Assembly (NCBI GenBank): GCA_037444625.1
Contig: JBBIMA010000015.1
Location: forward strand, 7,326 to 71,325
DNA: 64,000 nt
DNA from: DTHT01 sp037444625
GTDB lineage: Bacteria; Acidobacteriota; Terriglobia; Bryobacterales; Bryobacteraceae
Direction of reading: 5' to 3'
Made by a program: the position numbers and the translations under genes. A model generated the notes under the pieces. It saw only the letters and a list, made by a program, of their open reading frames with translations, was not told the origin of the DNA and made no database searches. Shown here in pieces: positions 40,937-48,257 of the stretch. How positions within the stretch are numbered: the first letter of the stretch is position 1; the number at the start of each line of letters is the position of its first letter.

Positions 40937-41206
40937 TCAGGGCCGCCAGTTCAGCCATTCGCCCGGCTGGAAGGGCTGCCATTCGGGATTGTCCAGCACG
41001 GGCAGGTCCTCTTTTTTCTCCTCGTGGATGTAGCTTTTGGCGACGGCCAGAGCGTGTTCGCGCGCTTTAGCTTCCTGGAACTGGCGGGCGCCCTGGATGG
41101 TCACGCCCGGGCCGACCAGCAGGACTTTGCATTCGTCGAAGTCGCAGGCGACCAGCAAGGTGAGATAGTGGTACTGCGCCTTGTAGCCCTTCAGGGGCCG
41201 GAACAT
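40937..41206 (-). CDS. Small protein of unknown function (89 residues)
   Basis: An 89-residue soluble, acidic-to-neutral protein with a beta-alpha pattern (YHYLTLLVACDFDECKVLLV) and a conserved-looking C-terminal end rich in Trp and Pro (NPEWQPFQPGEWLNW). GAGGTG 4-9 nt upstream of the ATG and a TAAAAT at 41229-41224 support expression. I do not recognise the family. It stands alone between the MFS and M20 genes. Confidence 0.65.
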   Translation of the reverse strand: MFRPLKGYKAQYHYLTLLVACDFDECKVLLVGPGVTIQGARQFQEAKAREHALAVAKSYIHEEKKEDLPVLDNPEWQPFQPGEWLNWRP

Positions 41207-41278
41207 GGGGCACCTCGGTTGTTATTTTAGGCGGTCCCGGGGGCAAAGGCGAGCGTTTTTTGCGAGCCGGCGGGCTGC

Positions 41279-41284
41279 TACACT
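41279..41284 (+). promoter_or_regulatory. Candidate -10 element (TACACT) of the M20 peptidase gene
   Basis: TACACT ends 9 nt before the ATG at 41294, with no Shine-Dalgarno in GGCTTTCAG. A T-rich run lies about 17-22 bp upstream. A leader of about 3 nt is predicted. Confidence 0.4.
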
Positions 41285-41293
41285 GGCTTTCAG

Positions 41294-42532
41294 ATGGCGG
41301 CGGGGCAGGCTTCAAGCGCGATCGGCGCACGGCTGGAGGAGCTGGTCCGGCTGCCCGAGGTGCGTGAGTGCCTGCAATGGTTCACGCGGGAAAAGCAGTG
41401 GATCACCGAGCAGCACTTGCAGCTTTGCCGGATCCCGGCCCCCACCTTTTTCGAACAGAAGCGGGCGGAATGGATGGCGGGGCAGTTCCGTGCGATGGGC
41501 TGCGAGGTGGAGACCGACCGGGCGGGCAACGTGGTGGCCTTTCCCGAGGCGGCCGCCGGGCCGCTGATCGGGCTGACCGCCCACCTGGACACGGTGCTGG
41601 CTCCCAGGCATAAGGATGAGATCACGGTGGATGCCGGGGGCAGGCTGCACGGTCCGGGCGTGGCCGACAACGGAGCCGGTTTGGCGGCGCTGCTGGCGGT
41701 AGCCAAAGCGGTGCGGACCTGGCGTCCGCTGAAGCAGCCGGCCGCCGCCCTGGCCCTGGTGGCCAACGTCTGCGAGGAAGGGGAAGGGAATCTGGGCGGC
41801 ATGCGCTACCTGTGTACGGGCTCGCACCTGGCGGGGCGCTGGCGGTCCTTCATCGTTCTGGACGGGCCGGCGACCGACCACATCACCTGCCAGGCGGTGG
41901 CCAGCCGGCGTTTCGAGATCGCCTACACCGGGCCCGGCGGCCACAGTTGGAGCGACTGGGGGACGGTGAATCCCGTGCATGCATTGAGCCGCGCCATCAC
42001 GCTGTTCACCGAGCGTTGCGCCAACGGCGCCGGGGGACGGTCCTCCTTCAACTTCGGGGTCATCGAGGGAGGAGCCAGCGTCAACTCGATTCCCACGCTC
42101 GCCCGGGCCAAGCTGGACTTGCGCTCGGAGCGGGAAGAGACGCTGGAGGAGTGGATCGGGCTGCTGGGCGCGGCGGTTCAGGAGGCGCTGGAAGCCGAGA
42201 ACCGGCGGGCGGCGGCGGGCAAGCTGAGTGCGAAGTTGCGGGAGATCGGCTGGCGTCCCAGCGGGCGGCTGGCCCCGGAGGCGCCGCTGGTGGCGTATCT
42301 GCGGGCGGCGGAAGCCTATCTGGGGATTCGCACGCGGTTGGACGCGGCCTCGACCGACGCCAACATTCCGCTTTCCCTGGGCTTGCCTGCGGTCTCGATC
42401 GGGGCCGGAGGGCAGGGCGGCGGAGCGCACACGGCGGCGGAATGGTACGATCCGGAGGGTCGCGACTTGGGGCTGAAGCGCATCCTGCTGACCTTGTGTC
42501 TGCTAATGGCGGAGGGGGCCCAGGGCGGCTGA
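41294..42532 (+). CDS. M20-family metallopeptidase
   Basis: A 412-residue di-zinc aminoacylase/peptidase fold. Metal ligands are visible in GLTAHLDTV (His, about 96), GVADNGAG (bridging Asp, about 130), CEEGEGNLGG (catalytic Glu and ligand, about 163) and GGAHTAAEWYD near the C-terminus. The insertion domain has GGHSWSDWG. No signal peptide, so cytosolic. It may process imported peptides or N-acylated amino acids. EamA transporter follows after 6 bp, suggesting an operon. Confidence 0.9.
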   Translation: MAAGQASSAIGARLEELVRLPEVRECLQWFTREKQWITEQHLQLCRIPAPTFFEQKRAEWMAGQFRAMGCEVETDRAGNVVAFPEAAAGPLIGLTAHLDTVLAPRHKDEITVDAGGRLHGPGVADNGAGLAALLAVAKAVRTWRPLKQPAAALALVANVCEEGEGNLGGMRYLCTGSHLAGRWRSFIVLDGPATDHITCQAVASRRFEIAYTGPGGHSWSDWGTVNPVHALSRAITLFTERCANGAGGRSSFNFGVIEGGASVNSIPTLARAKLDLRSEREETLEEWIGLLGAAVQEALEAENRRAAAGKLSAKLREIGWRPSGRLAPEAPLVAYLRAAEAYLGIRTRLDAASTDANIPLSLGLPAVSIGAGGQGGGAHTAAEWYDPEGRDLGLKRILLTLCLLMAEGAQGG

Positions 42533-42538
42533 GGCCCC

Positions 42539-43420
42539 ATGAAGCGGGCAAGCTGGCGCGCCGACCTGGCGCTGACGGGGGTTGCGCTGATTTGGGGCGC
42601 CACCTTCGTGCTGGTCAAGGAGGCGCTCAAGCAGGCCTCGACCCTGTTGTTCCTAAGCCTTCGTTTCACGCTGGCTACGCTGGCGCTGGGCATTGCCTGC
42701 CGCCCGCTGGCGAGCAAGTTCCGCGAGGCGGGGGTGTTGATCCGGGGCGGCTTGGGGGCCGGGTTGTGCCTGTTCGCCGGCTACTTATTGCAGACCATGG
42801 GGTTGCGGCATACGACCGCATCCAAGTCGGCCTTCCTGACCGGGCTGTCCATCGTGATGGTCCCCCTGTTCGGGGCCGTAATCTATCGGCGGGCGCCGGG
42901 CTGGGCGGAAGCGGCGGGGGTCGTGATGGCCGCCGCAGGCATGGGGCTGATGACTCTGGAAGGCGGGTTCGGCCGCATGAACGTGGGCGACCTGCTGACG
43001 CTGGGCTGCGCCGGGGGTTTTGCTCTGCACATCCTGGCTGTCGGCCATTGGGCGCCGAGGACGAATTTCCAGGCCTTCACCCTGGTGCAGATCGGGCTGG
43101 CGGCCGCGCTGGCGGGCGGCGCCTTCTGGTGGGCGGAGCCGGCCTACATCCGCTGGACGCCCGGGGTGCTGGCCGCGCTGGGGGTCACCGGCCTGCTGGC
43201 CACGGCGCTGGCGTTCTCGGTGCAGGCCTGGGCGCAGCAGCGGACGACGGCTACGCGGACGGCCCTGATTTTCGCACTGGAACCGGTCTTTGCGGCGCTG
43301 ACCTCCTATTTGATCGCGGGCGAGCGGCTCAGCCTGCGGCAACTGGCGGGAGCGGGACTGATCCTGGCGGGCATCCTCCAGGTGGAGCTGAAACCGCTCA
43401 GCCGGGGGCCGCGTCCCTGA
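42539..43420 (+). CDS. EamA-family (DMT superfamily) transporter
   Basis: A 293-residue, ten-helix permease made of two EamA repeats (ALTGVALIWGATFVLVKEAL at about 10-30, and the second starting near LTLGCAGGFALHI). Near the end is ALIFALEPVFAALTSYLIAGERLS, a classical EamA motif. These proteins export amino acids or metabolites. It starts 6 bp after the M20 peptidase, so it could export products of that enzyme; this is inference from position only. Confidence 0.92.
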   Translation: MKRASWRADLALTGVALIWGATFVLVKEALKQASTLLFLSLRFTLATLALGIACRPLASKFREAGVLIRGGLGAGLCLFAGYLLQTMGLRHTTASKSAFLTGLSIVMVPLFGAVIYRRAPGWAEAAGVVMAAAGMGLMTLEGGFGRMNVGDLLTLGCAGGFALHILAVGHWAPRTNFQAFTLVQIGLAAALAGGAFWWAEPAYIRWTPGVLAALGVTGLLATALAFSVQAWAQQRTTATRTALIFALEPVFAALTSYLIAGERLSLRQLAGAGLILAGILQVELKPLSRGPRP

Positions 43421-43452
43421 AATAGAGACGCCAACCTGCTGGATTATCGGAC

Positions 43453-43458
43453 TATAAT
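43453..43458 (+). promoter_or_regulatory. -10 element (TATAAT) of the HtrA gene
   Basis: Perfect TATAAT ends 32 nt before the ATG at 43491, so this gene has a leader of about 26 nt. GCGGAG is a weak ribosome site. No -35 match. Confidence 0.5.
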
Positions 43459-43490
43459 GGACTAGCGGGCAGTTGCGGAGCGACACCCCC

Positions 43491-45095
43491 ATGAGATTCC
43501 CCCTGACGTTACGCCAACATAAACTTCTGTCGGTCACCTTACTGCTGTTCACGCTCTCGATCGGCATTCTGATCGGGAGCCTGGTCACGGGCAGCGTGCG
43601 GGCCGGCAACGGACAAGCCGGCGTGCGCGACGCGACGCCGTTGGAGATTCCCAGCCCGGTCGAGCTGTCCACCGCCTTCACGCAGCTCGCCAAGCAGCTT
43701 TCGCCCTCGGTGGTGAACATCACCTCGACCTACGGGACGCGTCCCACCCGGCAGCAGCAGAGCCAGGGGCAGCGCCCGCGCCAGCCCTCCCCCTTCGACG
43801 ACGACCAGGAAGGCTGGAACTGGTTTCGGCGCTTCTTCGGCAGCCCGTTCGAGGACTTGCCGCAGATGCCGTTCCGGCGGCAGGGAACCGGCTCGGGGGT
43901 GGTGGTGGACCGTAACGGCTACATCCTGACCAACCTGCACGTGGTCGAGGATGCCGCCCGCATCCAAGTGAAGTTCAACAGCGACCCCAAGGAGTACGAC
44001 GCCAAGCTGGTCGGCTCGGACCCGGAGACCGATCTGGCGGTTCTGAAGGTGGAGGGCGTCGGCCGCGCGCTGGTTCCGGCCAGGATCGGCAACTCGGACG
44101 CCACCCAGGTGGGCGATTGGGTGATCGCCATCGGCTCGCCGTTCGGCTTGGAGGCCACGGTGACGGCGGGGATCATCAGCGCCAAGGGGCGGCAGGTGGG
44201 CGGAGAAGGCCACCAGCTTCAGAAGTTCCTTCAGACCGACGCGGCCATTAACCCGGGCAACAGCGGCGGACCGCTGGTGAACGTGCGCGGCGAGGTGATC
44301 GGCATCAATACCGCCATCGCCACCGATACGGGCAGCTACGCCGGCGTGGGTTTCGCCCTGCCCATCAACCTGGCAGTGGGGGTCTATAACCAGATCATCA
44401 AGACGGGGCGGGTTTCCCGGGGCTCGATCGGGATCGAGTTCCGGCAGGGCCGGGAGGACCTGATCAAGGCCTGGGGCGCCAGCAGCGGCGTGTTCGTCGA
44501 GCGGGTGGCGCCCAACGGCCCGGCCGAGAAGGCGGGGATCAAGGAAGAAGACATCATCGTCGCTTACAACGGCCAGCCCATCAAGGACGGCGACGATCTG
44601 GTCAACCGGGTGGCGAACACGCCGGTGGGCAGCCAGGCCACCGTGACCGTTCTGCGCAATGGCAAGAAGATGGACTTCAAGGTGACCATCGGCGAGCGGA
44701 CCGAGGTCTTCCCGCGGCTGGCGGCGCGGCGCGTGCGGCCCGAAGGCCCGGGCATCGAGACCGGCACGCAGGCCAAGTTCGGCATGAGCATCAAGAACCT
44801 GACCGAGAGCGACCGCGAGCGGCTGGGCTACCAGGGCCGGGGCGGCGTGCTGATCACCGAGGTGGAGCCCGGCTCGTTCGCCGAAGATATCGGGCTGCTG
44901 GCTCGGGACATCATCACCGCGATCAACCGCCAGCCGGTGAATTCCGTGGACGACGTGCTGAGGATCCAGGGCGGGCTGAAGCCGGGCGATCCGGTGGCCT
45001 TCCGGGTGATGCGGGCCGCGCCGGCGACGGTGCGCGGGCAACAGCCGGAGTGGCAACCCTTCTTTGCCGCCGGCACGATGCCCCAGAACCCGTAG
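43491..45095 (+). CDS. Do/HtrA-family periplasmic serine protease
   Basis: A 534-residue DegP-like protease for periplasmic protein quality control. It has an N-terminal membrane anchor or uncleaved signal (LLSVTLLLFTLSIGILIGSLV), a Gln/Pro/Arg-rich linker, and a trypsin-fold domain with catalytic His in TNLHVV, Asp in DPETDLAVL and Ser in NPGNSGGPL (about 255). Two PDZ domains follow (about 310-400 and 430-520). A TTG at 43473 is an alternative start. Length and two PDZ domains match the DegP/DegQ class. Confidence 0.95.
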   Translation: MRFPLTLRQHKLLSVTLLLFTLSIGILIGSLVTGSVRAGNGQAGVRDATPLEIPSPVELSTAFTQLAKQLSPSVVNITSTYGTRPTRQQQSQGQRPRQPSPFDDDQEGWNWFRRFFGSPFEDLPQMPFRRQGTGSGVVVDRNGYILTNLHVVEDAARIQVKFNSDPKEYDAKLVGSDPETDLAVLKVEGVGRALVPARIGNSDATQVGDWVIAIGSPFGLEATVTAGIISAKGRQVGGEGHQLQKFLQTDAAINPGNSGGPLVNVRGEVIGINTAIATDTGSYAGVGFALPINLAVGVYNQIIKTGRVSRGSIGIEFRQGREDLIKAWGASSGVFVERVAPNGPAEKAGIKEEDIIVAYNGQPIKDGDDLVNRVANTPVGSQATVTVLRNGKKMDFKVTIGERTEVFPRLAARRVRPEGPGIETGTQAKFGMSIKNLTESDRERLGYQGRGGVLITEVEPGSFAEDIGLLARDIITAINRQPVNSVDDVLRIQGGLKPGDPVAFRVMRAAPATVRGQQPEWQPFFAAGTMPQNP

Positions 45096-45151
45096 GGCCG
45101 TCAGGCGCAGCGCCGGCGTGGTAGCATAATCTGGACCCGAAAGGCGGGAAA

Positions 45152-45637
45152 GTGAGGTTGCGCGCGCTCATTCTGTGCCTGACGGCGAGCGTGGCGGCCG
45201 GCCCGCTCTGGGCGGCTGCGCAGTCTTCATCGCCGCGGGTTGCGGCTAATAAGGCGGGTAAGGCTTCAGCGGCGAAGCCGCAGGCCAAGGCGGGCAAGAG
45301 CACGTCCGGGAAGACGGCCTCGGCCAAGAGCCGGGCCCGCCGCCTCAGGCGTCCCGTCCGACGGGCCGGCCAGCTTGCGCCCAGCCGTGAGCGCTACGCC
45401 CAGATTCAGGAGGCGCTGATCGAGCGGGGCTACTCGCAGGGCCCGGCCAGCGGGATCTGGGGGCCGGAGTGGGCCGAGTCCCTGAAGCGCTTCCAGCGCG
45501 ACCACGACCTCGAGCCCAGCGGAAAGCTGAACTCCCTGACGCTGATTGCGCTGGGTCTGGGGCCCAATCGGGCCTCCCGATCGGGCCCGGCCGCCGGCGA
45601 TGGTAACGGAGAAGCGGCCCCTGGACGGACGCCATGA
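45152..45637 (+). CDS. Exported peptidoglycan-binding protein
   Basis: A 161-residue protein from a GTG start, with a signal peptide (LILCLTASVAAGPLWAAAQ), a Lys/Ala/Ser-rich linker (about 30-70) and one PG_binding_1 domain at about 85-140 (QEALIERGYSQGPASGIWGPEWAESLKRFQ-like pattern). It has no catalytic domain. AAAGGCGGG precedes the start, and CATAAT at 45125-45130 may be its -10. Its stop overlaps the next ATG (ATGA). Confidence 0.82.
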   Translation: MRLRALILCLTASVAAGPLWAAAQSSSPRVAANKAGKASAAKPQAKAGKSTSGKTASAKSRARRLRRPVRRAGQLAPSRERYAQIQEALIERGYSQGPASGIWGPEWAESLKRFQRDHDLEPSGKLNSLTLIALGLGPNRASRSGPAAGDGNGEAAPGRTP

Positions 45638-46746
45638 CCATCGGAGTTCCCAAGGAGATCAAGGATCACGAAACGCGGGTGGGCCTGGTGCCGAGCGGCG
45701 CGGCGGCCCTTAAAGAGGCCGGGCATCGGGTGCTGTTCCAGCGGGGGGCGGGACAAGGCAGCTCGATACCGGATGGGCAGTACTTGGAGGCGGGAGCCGA
45801 AGCGGTGGAGTCGGCGGCCGAGCTGTGGGCGCGGGCTGATTTGGTGGTGAAAGTGAAGGAGCCGCAGCCGGCTGAGTACGATTTCCTGCGTCCCGGGCTG
45901 GTGCTGTTCACTTACCTGCACCTGGCGCCCCTGCCGGAGCTGACCGAGCGACTGCTGGAGGCGCGGGTCAGCGCGGTGGCCTACGAAACGATCCGCGAAC
46001 CGGACGGCACGCTGCCCTTGCTGACGCCCATGAGCGAGGTGGCGGGGAGGCTGGCGGTGCAGATCGGGGCGGTGTACCTGGAGGCGCCCAACGGCGGGCG
46101 GGGCGTGCTTTTGGGCGGGGTGCCCGGGGTGGCCCCGGCCGAGGTGGTGGTGTTGGGCGGCGGAGTGGTGGGAAGCAACGCGGCGCGCATCGCCTTCGGC
46201 ATGGGCGCGCGGGTCACCATCATTGACAAGAACCTGAACCGGCTGCGCCAGTTGGACGACATTTTCGCCAGCCAGGTGGTGACGCTGGCCTCCAACACCT
46301 TGACCATCCGGGATGCGCTGCGCAGCGCGGACTTGGTGATCGGCGGGGTGCTGATTCCGGGCGCGGCCGCGCCCAAGCTCGTGCGCCGGGAAATGATCGC
46401 GGGCATGAAGCGCGGCGCGGTGGTGGTGGACGTCTCGATTGACCAGGGCGGTTGTCTGGAGACTTCCCGGCCCACCACGCATACCGATCCGGTGTACGTG
46501 GTGGACGGGGTGGTGCACTACTGCGTGTCCAACATGCCGGCGGCGGTGCCTCACACTTCGACTTTCGCCTTGACCAACGCGACCTTCCCGTACTTGATGG
46601 AGCTGGCGAACAAGGGCTTGGAGCAGGCCTGCCAGGATCACCCGGCGATCGCCGAGGGCGTGAACGCCTACCGGGGAAGCCTGACCCATCCGGGGGTGGC
46701 GGAGGCGCAAGGTCGGCCCTGGCGGGAACTGCGCAGCTTGTTGTGA
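45634..46746 (+). CDS. ald: Alanine dehydrogenase
   Basis: NAD-dependent oxidative deamination of L-alanine to pyruvate and ammonia (or the reverse). The 370 residues begin IGVPKEIKDHETRVGLVPSG, with Lys/His substrate residues in VVKVKEPQPAEY and FTYLHLA, and the Rossmann motif VVLGGGVVGSNAA at about 170-182. The start overlaps the upstream stop by 4 nt, although a functional link to the peptidoglycan-binding protein is not obvious. Confidence 0.96.
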   Translation: MTIGVPKEIKDHETRVGLVPSGAAALKEAGHRVLFQRGAGQGSSIPDGQYLEAGAEAVESAAELWARADLVVKVKEPQPAEYDFLRPGLVLFTYLHLAPLPELTERLLEARVSAVAYETIREPDGTLPLLTPMSEVAGRLAVQIGAVYLEAPNGGRGVLLGGVPGVAPAEVVVLGGGVVGSNAARIAFGMGARVTIIDKNLNRLRQLDDIFASQVVTLASNTLTIRDALRSADLVIGGVLIPGAAAPKLVRREMIAGMKRGAVVVDVSIDQGGCLETSRPTTHTDPVYVVDGVVHYCVSNMPAAVPHTSTFALTNATFPYLMELANKGLEQACQDHPAIAEGVNAYRGSLTHPGVAEAQGRPWRELRSLL

Positions 46747-46760
46747 AGGAGCGACCGGGC

Positions 46761-46790
46761 TTGCCGGGAGCGCGGAGGTTAGGGTATGAA
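46761..46790 (+). promoter_or_regulatory. Candidate groES promoter
   Basis: TTGCCG (46761-46766) and TATGAA (46785-46790) with an 18-bp spacer precede groES. No CIRCE repeat is found, although hrcA is present in the window. Confidence 0.4.
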
Positions 46791-46808
46791 AGTAAGCGAG
46801 GAGGCCTG

Positions 46809-47096
46809 ATGCAAATCCGTCCCCTTCACGATCGCGTGCTGGTCCGGCGCCTGGAGGAGGCCGAACAGAAAGTGGGCGGGATCATCATTCCCGACAGCGC
46901 CAAGGAAAAGCCGCAGCAGGGCGAAGTGGTCGCGGTGGGCAACGGCAAGCTGCTGGAGAACGGCGAGCGCGTGCCGCTGGATGTGAAGGCCGGCGACCGC
47001 ATCCTGTTCGGCAAGTACTCCGGCTCCGACATCAAGATTGACGGCGAGGAGTACCTGATCCTGCGGGAGGACGAGATTCTGGCGGTGCTGGATTGA
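46809..47096 (+). CDS. groES: Co-chaperonin GroES
   Basis: A 95-residue GroES that caps GroEL. Typical: IRPLHDRVLVRRLE, GGIIIPDSAKEKPQQGEV (mobile loop, about 18-35), GDRILFGKYSG and YLILREDEILAV. AGGAGG 4 nt before the ATG is a strong ribosome site. groEL is not next to it; the next gene is Skp-like. The open frame runs upstream to 46452 but that part overlaps ald. Confidence 0.96.
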   Translation: MQIRPLHDRVLVRRLEEAEQKVGGIIIPDSAKEKPQQGEVVAVGNGKLLENGERVPLDVKAGDRILFGKYSGSDIKIDGEEYLILREDEILAVLD

Positions 47097-47169
47097 GCGC
47101 GGCGAGCGGGCGGATCGGCCTGCCTGCCGTGGTACGCTAAGAGGGCATTTTCAGGGAAGGAAGCTATTC

Positions 47170-47676
47170 ATGTCACGAGCTTTGATTGCGCTTGCGCTGC
47201 TGGCGGCGGCGGGGCCGGCCGCCGGCCAGAGCCGGGTGGGAGTGGTCAATTTTCAGCGCGCTCTGCTGGAGACGGCCGAGTTAAAGAAGGCCTCCGCAGC
47301 GCTGGAGGCCAAGTACAAGCCGCGCCAGGCGGCGATCGAGAAGGTCCGCAAGGAGCTGGAGGATCTGCAACAGAAACTGCAATCGCTGGCCGGCAAGCTG
47401 ACCCCCCAGGCCGAATCCGAGATGACGCTTCAGGCGCAACGCAAGCAGCGGGACTTGCAGCGGCTCAGCGAAGATTTGCAAAACGACGTGGACGAGGAGC
47501 GCAACGACATCCTGACCCAGGCCGGCCAGCGCATGCGGGCGGTGATCAACAAGCTGGCGGAGGAAAAGGGTCTGGATGTGATTATTGACGCAGGCAACAC
47601 GCTGTATTTCAAGGCGGCGCTCGATCTGACGGCGGAGGCCACGGCGGCTTACGACAAGGCTCACCCGGCGAAGTGA
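47170..47676 (+). CDS. Skp/OmpH-like periplasmic chaperone
   Basis: A 168-residue exported protein: signal peptide ALIALALLAAAGPAAGQ, a short beta-start RVGVVNFQRALLETAELKKA, then a long charged coiled coil (about 45-125) and a C-terminal strand LDVIIDAGNTLYFK. This is the OmpH/Skp fold, which carries unfolded outer-membrane proteins through the periplasm. GGGAAGGAAGC precedes the ATG. It fits a cell with very large TonB barrels. Confidence 0.87.
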   Translation: MSRALIALALLAAAGPAAGQSRVGVVNFQRALLETAELKKASAALEAKYKPRQAAIEKVRKELEDLQQKLQSLAGKLTPQAESEMTLQAQRKQRDLQRLSEDLQNDVDEERNDILTQAGQRMRAVINKLAEEKGLDVIIDAGNTLYFKAALDLTAEATAAYDKAHPAK

Positions 47677-47701
47677 AGCCTTCCGGCCGCGGGGCGGAGC
47701 G

Positions 47702-48232
47702 ATGTCGGACTTTCTGACCGGCTACGGAGTCCAGGAGGCGCGCAGGGAGCGCCTCATCAAGCGGGCGGCGCTGACGCTGCTGATTCTGCTGGCGGCGGGG
47801 GGCGGCTTGTATCTGGGCCTGCGGACTTACCCGGCGCGCCGCCAGGTGAACCAGTTCCTGGATTACTTGCGCCGGCAGGATTACCAGAGCGCCTACCGGA
47901 TGTGGGGCTGCACGGAGACCTCCCCTTGCCGGGATTATTCCTTCGAGAAATTCCTGGAGGATTGGGGGCCGAAGAGCCTGCACGCCGACGCACGGGCGGC
48001 GCGGATCCGCGGCATGAGCGCCCGCTCCTGCGGTCCGGGCGTGCTTTACACGCTGGGCTCGCTGGCCGCCCACGCCTTGGGGGAGAAGGGCTGCGACTGC
48101 GGCTCGGGGGTCATCCACACAGTGGCGTTCCCCGGGGGCGAAGAGGTCGCCTTGTGGTACGACCGCAAGGAGAAGGCCCTGGGCTTCGCTCCCTGGCCGG
48201 CCTGCCTGCCGCAACCGAAGGCTTGGCAGTAG
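47702..48232 (+). CDS. Single-pass membrane protein of unknown function
   Basis: A 176-residue protein with a cytosolic start, one transmembrane helix at about 22-40 (AALTLLILLAAGGGLYLGL) and an extracytoplasmic domain with helix NQFLDYLRRQDYQSAYRMW, resembling DUF4864/NTF2-like lumenal domains in outline. Six cysteines occur (GCTETSPC, SCGPG, GCDCG), suggesting disulfides. I do not recognise a named family. It follows the Skp gene by 25 bp on the same strand. Confidence 0.7.
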   Translation: MSDFLTGYGVQEARRERLIKRAALTLLILLAAGGGLYLGLRTYPARRQVNQFLDYLRRQDYQSAYRMWGCTETSPCRDYSFEKFLEDWGPKSLHADARAARIRGMSARSCGPGVLYTLGSLAAHALGEKGCDCGSGVIHTVAFPGGEEVALWYDRKEKALGFAPWPACLPQPKAWQ

Positions 48233-48257
48233 CCGTCCGGGCGGGCGCCGGCGGTCC

